NCBI GenBank assembly: GCA_022826805.1
Contig: JAJDUH010000005.1
Coordinates: 47,815 to 111,814 of the forward strand
Direction: 5' to 3'
Source of the DNA: Candidatus Poribacteria bacterium
GTDB taxonomy: Bacteria > Poribacteria > WGA-4E > WGA-3G
Length of the DNA: 64,000 bases
In this document: one piece after another, positions 17,201 to 26,615 of the stretch
Layout of the letters: every line of letters begins with the position of its first letter
Position numbering within the stretch: position 1 is the stretch's first letter
Made by a program: the position numbers and the translations under genes
Notes under the pieces: model-generated
The model's input: only the letters and a program-made list of their open reading frames with translations
The model's database searches: none
What the model was told of the DNA's origin: nothing

Positions 17201-19114
17201 ATGCGCTTGAGGGCGGTTCTGATCGGTTTGGCGTTGGTTATCATACAAACGGCAATTACCCCCTATAACGACTACTATCTCCAAGGGACGGATATCTCCG
17301 GAAATCATTTTCCTTTGGGAGCAGTATTCACACTGATTTTTCTCACCTTCGTTATCAACCCGATTCTGAAGAAAGTCTTTCCCCGTGCCGTGCTAAATCC
17401 GGCGGAATTGATGGTCATCTGGGTGATGATGGGCGTTAGCTCAGCAATTCCGTCGAAAGGGATGATCGGTTATTTGCTCCCGTATTTGGCGGCACCCGTC
17501 TATTTTGCGACGCCTGAGAACGAGTGGGCTGAAACACTTCACCGGCACTTTCCCGAATGGCTCATTGTCTGGGATGAACATGCCGTTACTGATTTCTACG
17601 AAGGGGAGTCGCTTGTTCCATGGCTGCTCTGGGTAAAGCCACTCGTAGCGTGGACAGCTTTCATCCTCCTGCTCTATTCTCTAATAATTTGTGTGTCCAT
17701 TGTGCTACGGAAACAGTGGGTTGAACGCGAAAGATTCATATTTCCGCTCGTTACTGTGCCCGTAGAGATGGTTCAGCAGACCTCAACTCGCGGCAGTCTA
17801 AATGGTGTTTTCTCGAATCGACTTATGTGGGTAGGATTTGGGATCGCCGCTTTTTTTCATCTACTCAACGGATTCCACGAGTATTTCCCTGCCATTCCGC
17901 GCATCCCGAACCGATATGACCTGTACACCCCGTTCACGGAACGCCCGTGGATTGTGATGGGGTGGTGGCCCCAATTTCGGTTCTTTCTCTATTTCTCGGT
18001 TATCGGTATAACATACTTTCTCGCCATGGATGTATCGTTTAGCTGCTGGTTTTTCTTTCTGTTTTTCAAGCTACAGTACATCATTATCAACGCTTTTGCA
18101 ATCCCTATCAGCCCGTGGATCTCTGCGAGAGGGCAGACGATGGCTGCTTATGTAGTTATGGTTATTGCTTTCCTGCTGAATAGCCAGCGGCATGTCATAG
18201 ATCTCCTGAAGCGGACGTTCCTGGCGTCATCTGCCTCCACAACAATTGATGATTCAGGTGAAGTATTGCCGTATAGATCGGCGGTTCTGGGAACGATTTT
18301 CAGCTTCATACTTCTTGCCGGACTCTGCGTCTACGCTGGGATGTCGCTTTGGATTGCCTGTAGTATTATCGTCCTGTTTCTGATTGCCTCTATTGCGCTG
18401 TCGTGGATGGTAGTTAATGGGGGAATGTTGCTGATCCAAGCACCAATGTATCCTGTAGAGTACTTCGAGATTACTGCTGGCTCAAGAGTCGTTGACGCAA
18501 ACAGTTTGGCACTCTTAGGATTTCAGCGGGTAATGATGCGGGACTGGGGTGGTATTTTGATGCCGAGTGTTCTGCACGGATTCAAAGCGGCTGACCCATT
18601 TCAATTAAATCGGAGAAGTATCCTCGGTGCGATGGTACTTGCGATTGTTGTTGCTATCGGTGTTTCCTACGCTGCATCATTGCCATTGATTTATGAAAAG
18701 GGAGGCTTAAATCTCCAAAGGGGTCCTTTCGTCGGATCACCGAGATACTTTAATCATATCGTTTCGCTAATTCAGTATCCGAAAGACCCGAAATTGGGCG
18801 AGGCGTATAGTATGCTTTTAGGGGGCGGTATCACTGCCTTTCTACTCATCATGCAGCGCCAATTTATGTGGTGGCAACTTCACCCAATTGGATATGTAAT
18901 GGGTGCGGTTTACTCATCGTATTTTCTCTGGTCTTGTATGTTTATTGGTTGGTTCATGAAGTATCTGGCATTGAAATCGGGCGGACTCGGATACTATCGG
19001 AGGTTTCGACCATTATTTATGGGATTCATTATTGGTGAGTTTGGTATTGTAGGGCTTTGGATGGTGGTTGGGGTGTTTACCGGTGTGAATTACCAGAACG
19101 CCTTACCCGGGTAA
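17201..19114 (+). CDS. Polytopic membrane protein, DUF6785-like
   Basis: 637 residues with roughly 14 hydrophobic helices, for example LGAVFTLIFLTFVINPIL, LVAWTAFILLLYSLIICVSI, AVLGTIFSFILLAGLCVYAG and GLWMVVGVFTGV. Conserved-looking loops include ITPYNDYYLQGT near the N-terminus and NPAELMVIWVMMGVSSAIPS. This pattern resembles the DUF6785/DUF6784 family, whose arrangement suggests a transporter related to oligopeptide-type carriers; the substrate is unknown. The start codon is preceded by GGTGGGAA. The gene is preceded by a 224-base gap with more simple-sequence DNA. Confidence 0.65.
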   Translation: MRLRAVLIGLALVIIQTAITPYNDYYLQGTDISGNHFPLGAVFTLIFLTFVINPILKKVFPRAVLNPAELMVIWVMMGVSSAIPSKGMIGYLLPYLAAPVYFATPENEWAETLHRHFPEWLIVWDEHAVTDFYEGESLVPWLLWVKPLVAWTAFILLLYSLIICVSIVLRKQWVERERFIFPLVTVPVEMVQQTSTRGSLNGVFSNRLMWVGFGIAAFFHLLNGFHEYFPAIPRIPNRYDLYTPFTERPWIVMGWWPQFRFFLYFSVIGITYFLAMDVSFSCWFFFLFFKLQYIIINAFAIPISPWISARGQTMAAYVVMVIAFLLNSQRHVIDLLKRTFLASSASTTIDDSGEVLPYRSAVLGTIFSFILLAGLCVYAGMSLWIACSIIVLFLIASIALSWMVVNGGMLLIQAPMYPVEYFEITAGSRVVDANSLALLGFQRVMMRDWGGILMPSVLHGFKAADPFQLNRRSILGAMVLAIVVAIGVSYAASLPLIYEKGGLNLQRGPFVGSPRYFNHIVSLIQYPKDPKLGEAYSMLLGGGITAFLLIMQRQFMWWQLHPIGYVMGAVYSSYFLWSCMFIGWFMKYLALKSGGLGYYRRFRPLFMGFIIGEFGIVGLWMVVGVFTGVNYQNALPG

Positions 19115-19774
19115 TTGTCGTCTACTCAATTACACCCCTGACGTGAGTTCAATTAATAAGAATATTTCGGATTTTTTTACTGCTTTTTTGAAATTATGCA
19201 CAGTTTCCGTACAAAATTGTGTCATTAATAATTGAATAATCGAGTAATGTTCTAAATTTAAAGGAGTGGTAAGATCATGTGGGATGGCGTATGAGCTTAT
19301 GTAGATCAGGATTTCTATATGGAGCTGCACGAGGTGTATATGCCTTTAGATGAATTGTCATTTTACGAGAAGTTGTTGTTTGGTGTGCTGAAAGGAAACA
19401 CGATTTATACGTATGTCACAGGTTCTGGACGGCTTTCTGTTCCAGGACAACTTCCCACAAACTGATCCAGTGGTTCCAATCTCGTCAACCTAACGCAAGA
19501 TCATCTTGGAAAAGATAGAAACCCCTCCTGGCAACCGATACCGCTTGCAGTTTCACCACAGGAAAAGTCGGTAACATTGTGGGGGACCCTAAAAAATAGG
19601 CAGTAGTGATGGCAGAATACCGTTTTCTGTAGCCTACGAAGCAAAGAGCAGAATGGGCGAGGTACAAAGCCGAAGCCATCTCGCCCAACCCTGTTCTGGG
19701 TATGAAGTTAGGAAACCTCGCCAGCGAAAGTTGATGCGTCTATATTTTTCATGTTTGCTATAAATGGGATGAAG
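19115..19774. other. Intergenic region between convergent genes
   Basis: 660 bases between convergent genes. It is AT-rich to about 19260, with an inverted repeat GTAATTG/CAATTAC just after the upstream stop (19111-19133) that may help termination. The second half contains a degenerate GAGGTTTCC-type palindrome (AGGAAACCTCGCC near 19709), related to the perfect copy at 29248. Apart from a 48-codon open frame listed separately, I see no gene. Confidence 0.5.
19319..19465 (+). CDS. Possible small protein (48 aa)
   Basis: ATG at 19319 with a weak CAGGA about 9 bases upstream. It encodes 48 residues (beginning MELHEVYMPLDELSFYEKLL, then GVLKGNTIYTYVTGSGRL, ending TN). The composition is protein-like and soluble, but no family was recognised and no neighbour supports it. 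It could be a remnant of a larger deleted gene. Confidence 0.2.
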   Translation: MELHEVYMPLDELSFYEKLLFGVLKGNTIYTYVTGSGRLSVPGQLPTN

Positions 19775-20908
19775 TTAGGATACACCGAAGTGATCGGATC
19801 CAGGCATGAGGTGTTCCCTTGCAATATCTGCGTTTATTTCAACACCCAATCCCGGCTGCTCCGGCACCACGAATACGCTATCTTGCATGAGCGGTTCGCT
19901 GGAAATTGCGAGATCCCATCGCCACTCGACTTGATCGGCGTGATACGGGAGTTCCATGACGATAAAATTCCGCACAGCAGCGCAAACGTGTGCTGTCGCT
20001 GTCATCCCGATGGGTGATGTGATATTGTGTGCCGCGAAGGGTATGTAGTAGAGGTCTGCCAGATCCGCGATTTTCTTTGCCTCAAGTATCCCGCCTGTTC
20101 CAGATACATCGACATGAAGCATATCACAGGCTTGTGACTGAATTAGTTCTCGGAAACCGTCGCGTCGGAACAGAAACTCACCCGTACAGATCGGGATAGA
20201 GGTTGCGGCAGTAACCTTCGCCATCGCTTCGACGTTATCGTTCGGCACAGGGTCTTCCAGAAACATTAAATCGAACGGTTCTAAGCGTTCGGCGAGTTTC
20301 ATTGCCGAGTGGGTGCTGAATAGGCTATGACAGTCGATACTGATGTCGATTGCATCACCGGCAGCTTCTCGTGCGGCGGCGACCAACGATGTCATCTTTT
20401 GCAATTCCGCTGTACTTAATTCTCGATTGACTGCATCCTGCTTAAGCTCGTTTGCGGAATTATCGATGTCAAATTTGATGGCTTGATAGCCATCTGAAAC
20501 GCCTTCTCTGGCGCGCTGAGCCCATCCTTCCGGTGTGTTTCCCTTTCCATGTCCAACATCGGCGTAGAGTCGGATACGGTCTCGGTATTTCCCACCCAAC
20601 AGCTGATAGACTGGCACGCCGAGGCTTTTTCCGAGCAGATCCCAGAGTGCTGTTTCTATTCCACCGATAGCCGATAGACCCATCGCGGATCGGTTGCTCG
20701 CTGCACCAATCATTCTGTTATAGAGCGGCTCTATGTTTCTCGGGTCTGCGCCAACGAGTATCCTCTTGAATTGCAGGATAATTTCGGCGATTCCCGCTCC
20801 AGGATGTGCCTCTCCTATCCCTGTCAATCCCGTATCGGTTTCAATCTGGACGTAGTTCCACTGTTTGTAGCCTTTTAGTGTCATCGCTTTTACGTCAGTG
20901 ATTTTCAT
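19775..20908 (-). CDS. Enolase-superfamily sugar-acid dehydratase (mandelate racemase/muconate lactonizing family)
   Basis: 377 residues. The N-terminal capping domain (MKITDVKAMTLKGYKQWNYV) is followed by a TIM barrel carrying the superfamily's metal ligands in order: Asp in ISIDCHSLFS, Glu in FLEDPVP and Glu in CTGEFLF. The C-terminal catalytic His is in FAAHNITSP. This is the layout of galactonate or related acid-sugar dehydratases; the exact substrate is not readable from sequence. AAGGAG lies upstream of the ATG. It is transcribed divergently from the PhyH gene at 21026, with only about 117 bases between, so a shared control region is likely. Confidence 0.85.
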   Translation of the reverse strand: MKITDVKAMTLKGYKQWNYVQIETDTGLTGIGEAHPGAGIAEIILQFKRILVGADPRNIEPLYNRMIGAASNRSAMGLSAIGGIETALWDLLGKSLGVPVYQLLGGKYRDRIRLYADVGHGKGNTPEGWAQRAREGVSDGYQAIKFDIDNSANELKQDAVNRELSTAELQKMTSLVAAAREAAGDAIDISIDCHSLFSTHSAMKLAERLEPFDLMFLEDPVPNDNVEAMAKVTAATSIPICTGEFLFRRDGFRELIQSQACDMLHVDVSGTGGILEAKKIADLADLYYIPFAAHNITSPIGMTATAHVCAAVRNFIVMELPYHADQVEWRWDLAISSEPLMQDSVFVVPEQPGLGVEINADIAREHLMPGSDHFGVS

Positions 20909-21025
20909 GTCTGTTCTCCTTCATGTATAAGATCGGTTAAAAAAATTGATAAATATTGCATCTACTGAGGATTCATGATAACATACCTTTTGAGATTGTG
21001 CAACAGCGACAAAAGGAGAAAACTG

Positions 21026-21931
21026 ATGACAGATCAAGAAATCAAGACTGCTTATGAACGTGAAGGTTATGTAGTACTCAGAGACATTATTGATAACCGA
21101 GATTTAGAGCCGATGCGCGATTTTATCAAGGCGAAGGTCGATGGGTATTGCCGTGAGTTGTATAGTGAGGGCAAGTTAGCGTCGCTTTATGAAAACGAGT
21201 CCTTTGAACGGCGGTACGCTGCGATCTGTGAGGAGTTGGATATATTACCTCGCAACTGGAGCTTTGGTATGTTCGGACGCGAGTTTTATGATCTCTACAA
21301 TCTACCCGGTGTTCTTGACGTAGTACGGCTTCTTTTGGGTTCTGAGGTATCAAATATCGGTACGCCCGCGTTACGAACGAAACTTCCCGGAAGCATGATT
21401 ACCTCGTTTCCATGGCATCAAGACAGCCAATATCTCGATCAGTCAACTGTCGGGAAGAAGGAGAAACGCACAGGCGATCTTCACATGGTTACAGTGTGGG
21501 TGCCGCTGGTCGAAGCGACGGTTGAAAATGGATGTTGTTGGGTTATTCCCGGCAGCCACCGTTGGGGTTTACTGGACGGCGCTCGAGGTGCTGATATGAA
21601 TATCCGAATGGAAGAAGATGTCGAGTCGCGTGGTACGCCAGTTGCTATCCCTCTCAAGCCCGGTGGTGCCTTGTTTATGTCGAATCTTACCGTGCATACC
21701 AGCAAACTGAACACAACACGGAAATCTCGCTGGAGTATTGACTTTCGCTATTTCCCTACACCCGAGCGGGCTGACTTGAGTGTTGCGCAGCTTGAAGGTG
21801 CTGAGTACGTGCGAGACAAAGAGTTGCGGGGTGGTATGGTGCCTCTCCCTGTGCTTACTGAAGGTCATAAACCGACGTGGGAAGAGTGGGAGACACAGGT
21901 CTTAGCACAGCGAGCGCGTAGGTCGCGTTGA
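21026..21931 (+). CDS. Phytanoyl-CoA dioxygenase (PhyH) family protein 1
   Basis: 301 residues from ATG 21026 with AAAGGAG upstream; an ATG 51 bases earlier adds a non-homologous leader. Fe(II)/2-oxoglutarate oxygenase of the PhyH type. The facial triad is visible as HQD in FPWHQDSQYLD and a distal His in LTVHTSKLN, with Arg of TTRKSRWS likely binding 2-oxoglutarate. The N-terminus AYEREGYVVLRDIIDN is typical of the family. The substrate is unknown; PhyH paralogues are numerous in Poribacteria-type genomes. It converges on the short-chain dehydrogenase gene at 21950. Confidence 0.85.
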   Translation: MTDQEIKTAYEREGYVVLRDIIDNRDLEPMRDFIKAKVDGYCRELYSEGKLASLYENESFERRYAAICEELDILPRNWSFGMFGREFYDLYNLPGVLDVVRLLLGSEVSNIGTPALRTKLPGSMITSFPWHQDSQYLDQSTVGKKEKRTGDLHMVTVWVPLVEATVENGCCWVIPGSHRWGLLDGARGADMNIRMEEDVESRGTPVAIPLKPGGALFMSNLTVHTSKLNTTRKSRWSIDFRYFPTPERADLSVAQLEGAEYVRDKELRGGMVPLPVLTEGHKPTWEEWETQVLAQRARRSR

Positions 21932-21949
21932 ACGGATGTGAACCCAATC

Positions 21950-22834
21950 TTATTCAGGGAACTGTCGATTAAAGGCATCCAACATCGCCTGCGTCCGTCG
22001 CTTAACCAGGCTGCGCGATCTATATGCGTCGCAGAAGATATAAAGTTCATCGTTGCGGATGCCGTTTACCACATGCTCACCGACCACATCAGGCTCGATT
22101 AGCTCAATGTCCAAGCGTTTCAACCATTGGATTTTCCGTTGTCGAGTCGCTTCATCATCTTTTGGATTCATATAAAAAGGTGAGATTTCTGTGTTCGCCG
22201 AATCGGGACAGAGCACAGAGACAGAAATGAGCGACTGCGGTGGTGCCTCTCCGTCCCATCGGTCGGTTCCAGCACCATACATGTTTTGCCAGCGATCCTT
22301 AGCATGTTCACCTGCCAACTCCACACGGAGAACTTCGGTCAATGCGATGACCCCGGCCTTGCTAACACCATAGGGCACACCGCGCCCTTGTTGTGCGAAA
22401 CCTGTGATGGAAGCGGTGTTGACGATGTGTCCACCTTCCCCATGCCGCGCTATCCGTGGAACGAATACCTGAATCCCGTTCTGTATACCGTGTAGATTTG
22501 TATCCATTGTTCGGTGCCAATTTTCCCATGTAACCGACACCGCGGGTCCACCACCACCGATACCGGCATTGTTGCAAACGACATGCACCTTTTCAAACGT
22601 CGCTTCTGTCCTGTCTGCCGCAGCTTCCATCGCCTCTTTATCACGCACATCAAGGTCGATGGCGAGGACATTGTCTGGGCTATCCAAAATTGATTCGGCT
22701 ACTTTGAGTTGCTCGGTTTTGATATCGGCGATCACCACCCGCATCCCTTCCTGCAGACAGGCTTTAGCGATTCCCAAACCGATCCCCTGAGCACCGCCTG
22801 TTATAAATACAGTTTTACCGGTCAAAGTGTCCAT
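21950..22834 (-). CDS. Short-chain dehydrogenase/reductase
   Basis: 294 residues from the ATG at 22832-22834, preceded by TGGAGA. Classical SDR. The cofactor-binding loop is VFITGGAQGIGLGIA, the NAG motif is in VVCNNAGIGGGG, and the catalytic Ser (NTASITGF) and YxxxK (VPYGVSKAGV) are intact. An acidic residue after the second strand (VIADIKTE) favours NAD over NADP. Length and the C-terminal extension (ending DAFNRQFPE) are within the usual range. The start lies one base after the stop of a small membrane-protein gene, so the two are probably one operon. Confidence 0.85.
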   Translation of the reverse strand: MDTLTGKTVFITGGAQGIGLGIAKACLQEGMRVVIADIKTEQLKVAESILDSPDNVLAIDLDVRDKEAMEAAADRTEATFEKVHVVCNNAGIGGGGPAVSVTWENWHRTMDTNLHGIQNGIQVFVPRIARHGEGGHIVNTASITGFAQQGRGVPYGVSKAGVIALTEVLRVELAGEHAKDRWQNMYGAGTDRWDGEAPPQSLISVSVLCPDSANTEISPFYMNPKDDEATRQRKIQWLKRLDIELIEPDVVGEHVVNGIRNDELYIFCDAYRSRSLVKRRTQAMLDAFNRQFPE

Positions 22835-22835
22835 G

Positions 22836-22988
22836 TTAAATCTCCAGTTGATGCTTATTTTCCTTTTCATGTGCGAACTTGAAGGGATCTTCTGTGATGA
22901 AGAACATGATCAAACCGGTAATCGCAACAAAGATACCTGTACCTATTATGAGTGGAGTTGACCATCGTCGGATGTTTAAGTTTCTCAT
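22836..22988 (-). CDS. Small single-helix membrane protein (DUF4405-like N-terminal piece)
   Basis: 50 residues from ATG 22986-22988 with GGAGAA upstream. One hydrophobic helix (TPLIIGTGIFVAITGLIMFF) is preceded by MRNLNIRRWS and followed by a charged tail (ITEDPFKFAHEKENKHQLEI). The start resembles the first helix of DUF4405-type membrane domains, of which the remaining helices are absent. It could be a genuine microprotein or a truncated copy. Its stop is directly followed by the dehydrogenase start, which argues for translation. Confidence 0.5.
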   Translation of the reverse strand: MRNLNIRRWSTPLIIGTGIFVAITGLIMFFITEDPFKFAHEKENKHQLEI

Positions 22989-23159
22989 GGATTCTCCAAT
23001 CGTGTTCACTGTGCCAGTTGTTTTCTGTTCTTCTACAGCAATTCGTGGCAAGCGGATCCATTTGCCTGAGTCTGTTAGCCCAGCGCACAACTGAATCCGC
23101 TTTGCCTTTTTATGTTAGCGGAATTATAGCCGAAATTTATCTATAAGGCAACACTTCAC

Positions 23160-23687
23160 CTAAAAATAGGCGTGTATACCCATTCCTACGTAAACGCCAG
23201 CGAGACCTTTGGATTGAGCGTCGGTTTTTTCCCTACCGAATCCTTGACCGACTGCTACGTTCAAGCCAAGCGGAATGCCTCCAAGTGAGAACACGAGTTC
23301 ACCGCCGAAAGCGACTCCACCGCCGAGCGTTGTGGATGTGACAAGTTCTTCTCGCAGATCTGGCTCTTTTTTATATAGCCAACCGCCTTCTAAAGTGAAA
23401 TAAAGTCGGGATGCATGCCACTTGCTTTCATGCTCAAATATGGCATACGAAACACCGCCGCCTAACATGTGATTGCTGGTTTGATCGTTGAGGATGAAGC
23501 GTCCAACGGTTTGAAGATATACGGGTGCCAGTCCGGTGTAGCGTAAACTAATCCCGCCAAACTCAGAGGTGGCACCTTGAAGTCCGATACCGAAATCTTT
23601 TGTTAGATTATTTTCTTCCGCCTGAACTGATAAACTGAGGGTTATTCCTACGAAAAGGCAGATTATGGAAAAAATTGTATGCTTCAC
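23160..23687 (-). CDS. Predicted small outer-membrane beta-barrel protein
   Basis: 175 residues from a GTG start with AAGGAGAAA upstream. The signal peptide KHTIFSIICLFVGITLSLSV ends in QAEEN. The mature part consists of short amphipathic strands (GGISLRYTGLAPVYLQTVGR, MLGGGVSYAIF, SRLYFTLEGGWLY, STTLGGGVAFGGELVFS, GLNVAVGQGFG) and ends in a phenylalanine (VGMGIHAYF), as many outer-membrane barrels do. About eight strands could be formed. Function unknown. It lies 57 bases after the FG-GAP protein gene, on the same strand. Confidence 0.6.
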   Translation of the reverse strand: MKHTIFSIICLFVGITLSLSVQAEENNLTKDFGIGLQGATSEFGGISLRYTGLAPVYLQTVGRFILNDQTSNHMLGGGVSYAIFEHESKWHASRLYFTLEGGWLYKKEPDLREELVTSTTLGGGVAFGGELVFSLGGIPLGLNVAVGQGFGREKTDAQSKGLAGVYVGMGIHAYF

Positions 23688-23743
23688 TGTTTTTCTCCTT
23701 TTTTCTTAATGTTCCGGCACACGGTGTGTGCCTACTATTTTGG

Positions 23744-25396
23744 TTATCGGGCAATCAATAGTGTCACCCGATGCGGTTCAGTGGTGAATGTGTGATGCAT
23801 AAGCACATCCTGTTTGTTGTCTTTGTTGAGATTCATCAGCCAGGTGTGTTCCTCGTAAGTCGGCATAGGGACTGCTACTTTTTGAGGCTTTCGAGAGAAT
23901 AGGTTCGGTCCCGGCACCCCCATGAAGATGTGCAGGTTCCCCTGACTTCTTCCTACCAGTAGGTCCAAGCGTCCATCGCCGTTCACGTCCCCGAGCAACA
24001 CGGGCGGGAATGCCGCTCTTCCGCCTGTTTCGTGGGTTACGTTCGATTTAATCTTTTGGATATCAGTGGGTTTGTCCAGATAGGTGTCGCCTTCCATGCG
24101 GTAGAGCTCAAGATCCAGAGGCACGGAACGCGTCAGCACCGAGTCGACAAGCATACTGATCACCTTGAAGACACGGGGTTTAATGGTTGCGAAGATTGTG
24201 TCGGTTTGGCCGTCACCATTGCAGTCGTGTTGCATGAGTTCGAACGGGATGCCGTCCGACGCAATCGTGGTGCTGACCTCGGACGGGAAGGTAGTGCTGC
24301 CATCGGGTTCTGGCGCGCCGAAATGTACCTCGTAGGTGGAGTGCATGTGCCATAGACTTCCACCTTTCAGCGAGAATATCCCAATATCAGCGACGCCGTC
24401 ACCGTTCAGGTCGGTGAACGCGTGCAGCACCCGCCCTGTCATGTTTCCAGTAGGTTGATGATCCCTACGCCGCCTGCGAACTCCATAAGGTGCAACGAGT
24501 GAGGCGAGATCGTCGGAGTCAAATGCTATATCGGTCGTGAAGGTCTCGGGCGTTAGGGCAAATAGCCCATGCGCGTTCTGGTAATGAACCTCGAAATGAT
24601 CTTCGTTCCAGAATACGAGGTCGTTGCGTCCGTCTCTATTATAGTCTACTTCGTAAATATTGCTCTGTGCCCAAGGATTGTATCGATATCCCTCTGCGTC
24701 GTAGAACCTATCTATCTCAGTGAAGGTGCCGAGTTTCACCGGGTCAGCGAACGCGCCATCACTCATCTGAACGAACACCCAGAACCCATCAACATCCGGT
24801 ACCACCAGGTCGTCAAGGCCGTCGCCATTCAGGTCACGGGTGATGTCAACATGGGGAATTGCGTCTTCGTCCCTCGTGTTGTAATTCGCAGTGACCGCCA
24901 GCAATGCCTGTTCCGTTTCCGATTCGGGATCGAACCAGTTCAGGCGGCCCCGCTCGTACGTGAGCAACCGATCACGTCCATCTATATTTGCCACGTCAAC
25001 AAACAGGATTTCGGGACGCAGCGGCATGCCGAGTCTCGGCACCCAGGTATCATCGTTGAATTCGTAGATACGCAAGTGCCGATCCCCGTTCTCATCAACG
25101 TTCGTCACAACAAGTTCCGCGAGAGGACCTCCGAGCAGAAACCCGGTCAAAACGGTCTGGTGTTTTGCAACACCGGTGACAACCTCGTATGTGTCGAAAG
25201 TGAATTCCGCAGAGGTAGACATCATCGGATCGACTCCTTTACCGAACAAAGTTCCGCAGCCTAACAAGCATACGCCGAAAACCAGTAGAAGAAAAGTAGG
25301 ATGGAAGGGTCTTTTCTCCAATTTTCCAATTTTCCAATCTACCAGTTTCTGTTTTACCGAGAGAAGGCGTTTGTAGGATGGAGTTCGCTTTGCCAT
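23744..25396 (-). CDS. Secreted FG-GAP/VCBS repeat lipoprotein-like protein
   Basis: 550 residues; AAAGGAG upstream of the ATG. At least six calcium-binding FG-GAP-type loops are seen (DLNGDGLDDLVV, DYNRDGRNDLVF, DLNGDGVADIGI, DCNGDGQTDTIF, DVNGDGRLDLLV, NLNKDNKQDVLM), predicting an integrin-like seven-bladed propeller. The hydrophobic core FLLLVFGVCLLGC ends in a lipobox, but it begins only at about residue 35. The preceding n-region contains VDWKIGKLEKRPFHP, encoded by a simple-sequence tract (CCAATTTTCCAATTTTCC on the + strand) that appears to have been inserted. Likely surface exposed; no enzyme domain seen. Confidence 0.7.
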   Translation of the reverse strand: MAKRTPSYKRLLSVKQKLVDWKIGKLEKRPFHPTFLLLVFGVCLLGCGTLFGKGVDPMMSTSAEFTFDTYEVVTGVAKHQTVLTGFLLGGPLAELVVTNVDENGDRHLRIYEFNDDTWVPRLGMPLRPEILFVDVANIDGRDRLLTYERGRLNWFDPESETEQALLAVTANYNTRDEDAIPHVDITRDLNGDGLDDLVVPDVDGFWVFVQMSDGAFADPVKLGTFTEIDRFYDAEGYRYNPWAQSNIYEVDYNRDGRNDLVFWNEDHFEVHYQNAHGLFALTPETFTTDIAFDSDDLASLVAPYGVRRRRRDHQPTGNMTGRVLHAFTDLNGDGVADIGIFSLKGGSLWHMHSTYEVHFGAPEPDGSTTFPSEVSTTIASDGIPFELMQHDCNGDGQTDTIFATIKPRVFKVISMLVDSVLTRSVPLDLELYRMEGDTYLDKPTDIQKIKSNVTHETGGRAAFPPVLLGDVNGDGRLDLLVGRSQGNLHIFMGVPGPNLFSRKPQKVAVPMPTYEEHTWLMNLNKDNKQDVLMHHTFTTEPHRVTLLIAR

Positions 25397-25726
25397 TTTT
25401 ATTCTCCTTTCAGGATTTGTGTTAACATAGGTGAATAAATTTACAGTGTTAAGTTATAGGCAAAAAAAATATGGTGACCTTCGCCAACCGTTCCTTTGCC
25501 CTAACTGTTCTTTTTCCCTCGCACTGCGTTTTTTTCTACCTATTGCTTCACCTTTGGTTTACATAGTAATTTAACTTTACATTGTTAAGTATAACATGTA
25601 TTTTTCTGTTTGTCAAATTTTTTTTCAATTTTTTTATCGGTCATTGTTTTTGTCAAAGGTATTCAAGAAACATCGGTCATTTTGAAGTTCCAAGAAGTGA
25701 TAGGAAAGGGCGGGTATCTTTCCTTT
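25397..25726. other. AT-rich intergenic region with a repeated TTACANTGTTAAGT motif
   Basis: About 330 AT-rich bases upstream of the FG-GAP gene. TTTACAGTGTTAAGTTATA (25440-25458) and TTTACATTGTTAAGTATAA (about 25573-25591) are two near copies of one motif, and the second lies within the inverted pair TTAAC...GTTAA. They could be operator half-sites, but no matching regulator is nearby. No gene seen. Confidence 0.35.
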
Positions 25727-26359
25727 TCAATTCGGTTTCTCAAACATAAAAGACACAAGTCTTGGGAGTTTGTTCTGATCTGTTTCGTGCCACCACTCTT
25801 GGAACTCTTTAAGGCGAAATCCACTGCTTTTGGCAGCATCCAGGAAATCCGATATGTGATGCACGAATGCCTGGATTTCCGTGGTTCCGTGAGTTGTTTG
25901 AAAATTTGCCTGTGTACCTTGATATTGTCTGAAAGGATGAAGTTCGCAAATAAAGAAGTGTCCGCCAGTGCCCAATACGCGACATGCTTCTGAGAATATG
26001 AATGAGATATTTTCTATGTGCTCAAGGACGAGGTTACAAACGACGAGATCAATGGACGCATTATCACAGTGCCACGGGTGTGTAATGTCAGCGAGGGAGA
26101 AGGTTACATTGCTGAAATTTAGTTTCTCTCTGGCGAAAGAAATCATGCCTTCTGAGAAATCGAGAGCATGAACGTTTTCACCGATTTGTGAGAGGAGGTG
26201 AGTGTTTTTGCCCGTTCCACAACCAAGTTCGAGAATTGATTTGCATTGCCAATTTGCGAGTGTTTTTTGGGTAACAACGCAATCTAAGTCTCGTGTGCGG
26301 TTCTCATCGGCGTCGTAGGTTTTTGACCAGTTATTGTATGCTTTTTGGATATCGTTCAT
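25727..26359 (-). CDS. Class I SAM-dependent methyltransferase
   Basis: 210 residues. Motif I ILELGCGTGKNTHLL, the acidic residue after strand 2 (VHALDFSEGM), motif II SLADITHPW and motif IV LVVCNLVLEHIE are all intact. These place it in the UbiE/COQ5-like Methyltransf_11 group. The N-terminal AYNNWSKTYDAD is the usual start of this group. A small molecule is the likely substrate. No clear ribosome-binding site precedes the ATG. Confidence 0.8.
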   Translation of the reverse strand: MNDIQKAYNNWSKTYDADENRTRDLDCVVTQKTLANWQCKSILELGCGTGKNTHLLSQIGENVHALDFSEGMISFAREKLNFSNVTFSLADITHPWHCDNASIDLVVCNLVLEHIENISFIFSEACRVLGTGGHFFICELHPFRQYQGTQANFQTTHGTTEIQAFVHHISDFLDAAKSSGFRLKEFQEWWHETDQNKLPRLVSFMFEKPN

Positions 26360-26482
26360 ATTGAGTTTGAGGATTGGGCTGATTTACGCTCGTCTTCTAT
26401 AGACCGTTGTGTGGGATTATTATACTACACGGATATCTGGTTGTCAAAGGATTGCTTACGGGGTGCGATAGTTGTTTTTTAT

Positions 26483-26511
26483 TTGTCAATTTTGAAAGGT
26501 TTTGCTACAAT
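26483..26511 (+). promoter_or_regulatory. Sigma-70-type promoter for the LamG gene
   Basis: TTGTCA (26483-26488) and TACAAT (26506-26511) are separated by 17 bases and lie about 105 bases upstream of the LamG protein's start. Confidence 0.5.
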
Positions 26512-26615
26512 CTGTTTTATTAAATGACTTTGAACTTGTATGAACGACCCTATATCCTCGCGTTGAAGTGAGATCGGGTTGAAACTTTGGTAATATTTTT
26601 CCATAGGAGGAAATA

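Noticed and set aside
19485..19688. 67-residue minus-strand open frame
   Set aside because: No family resemblance or ribosome-binding site, and it overlaps a degenerate palindromic repeat.
24569..25264. 231-residue plus-strand open frame
   Set aside because: It is antisense to the FG-GAP gene, whose calcium-loop motifs clearly mark the coding strand.
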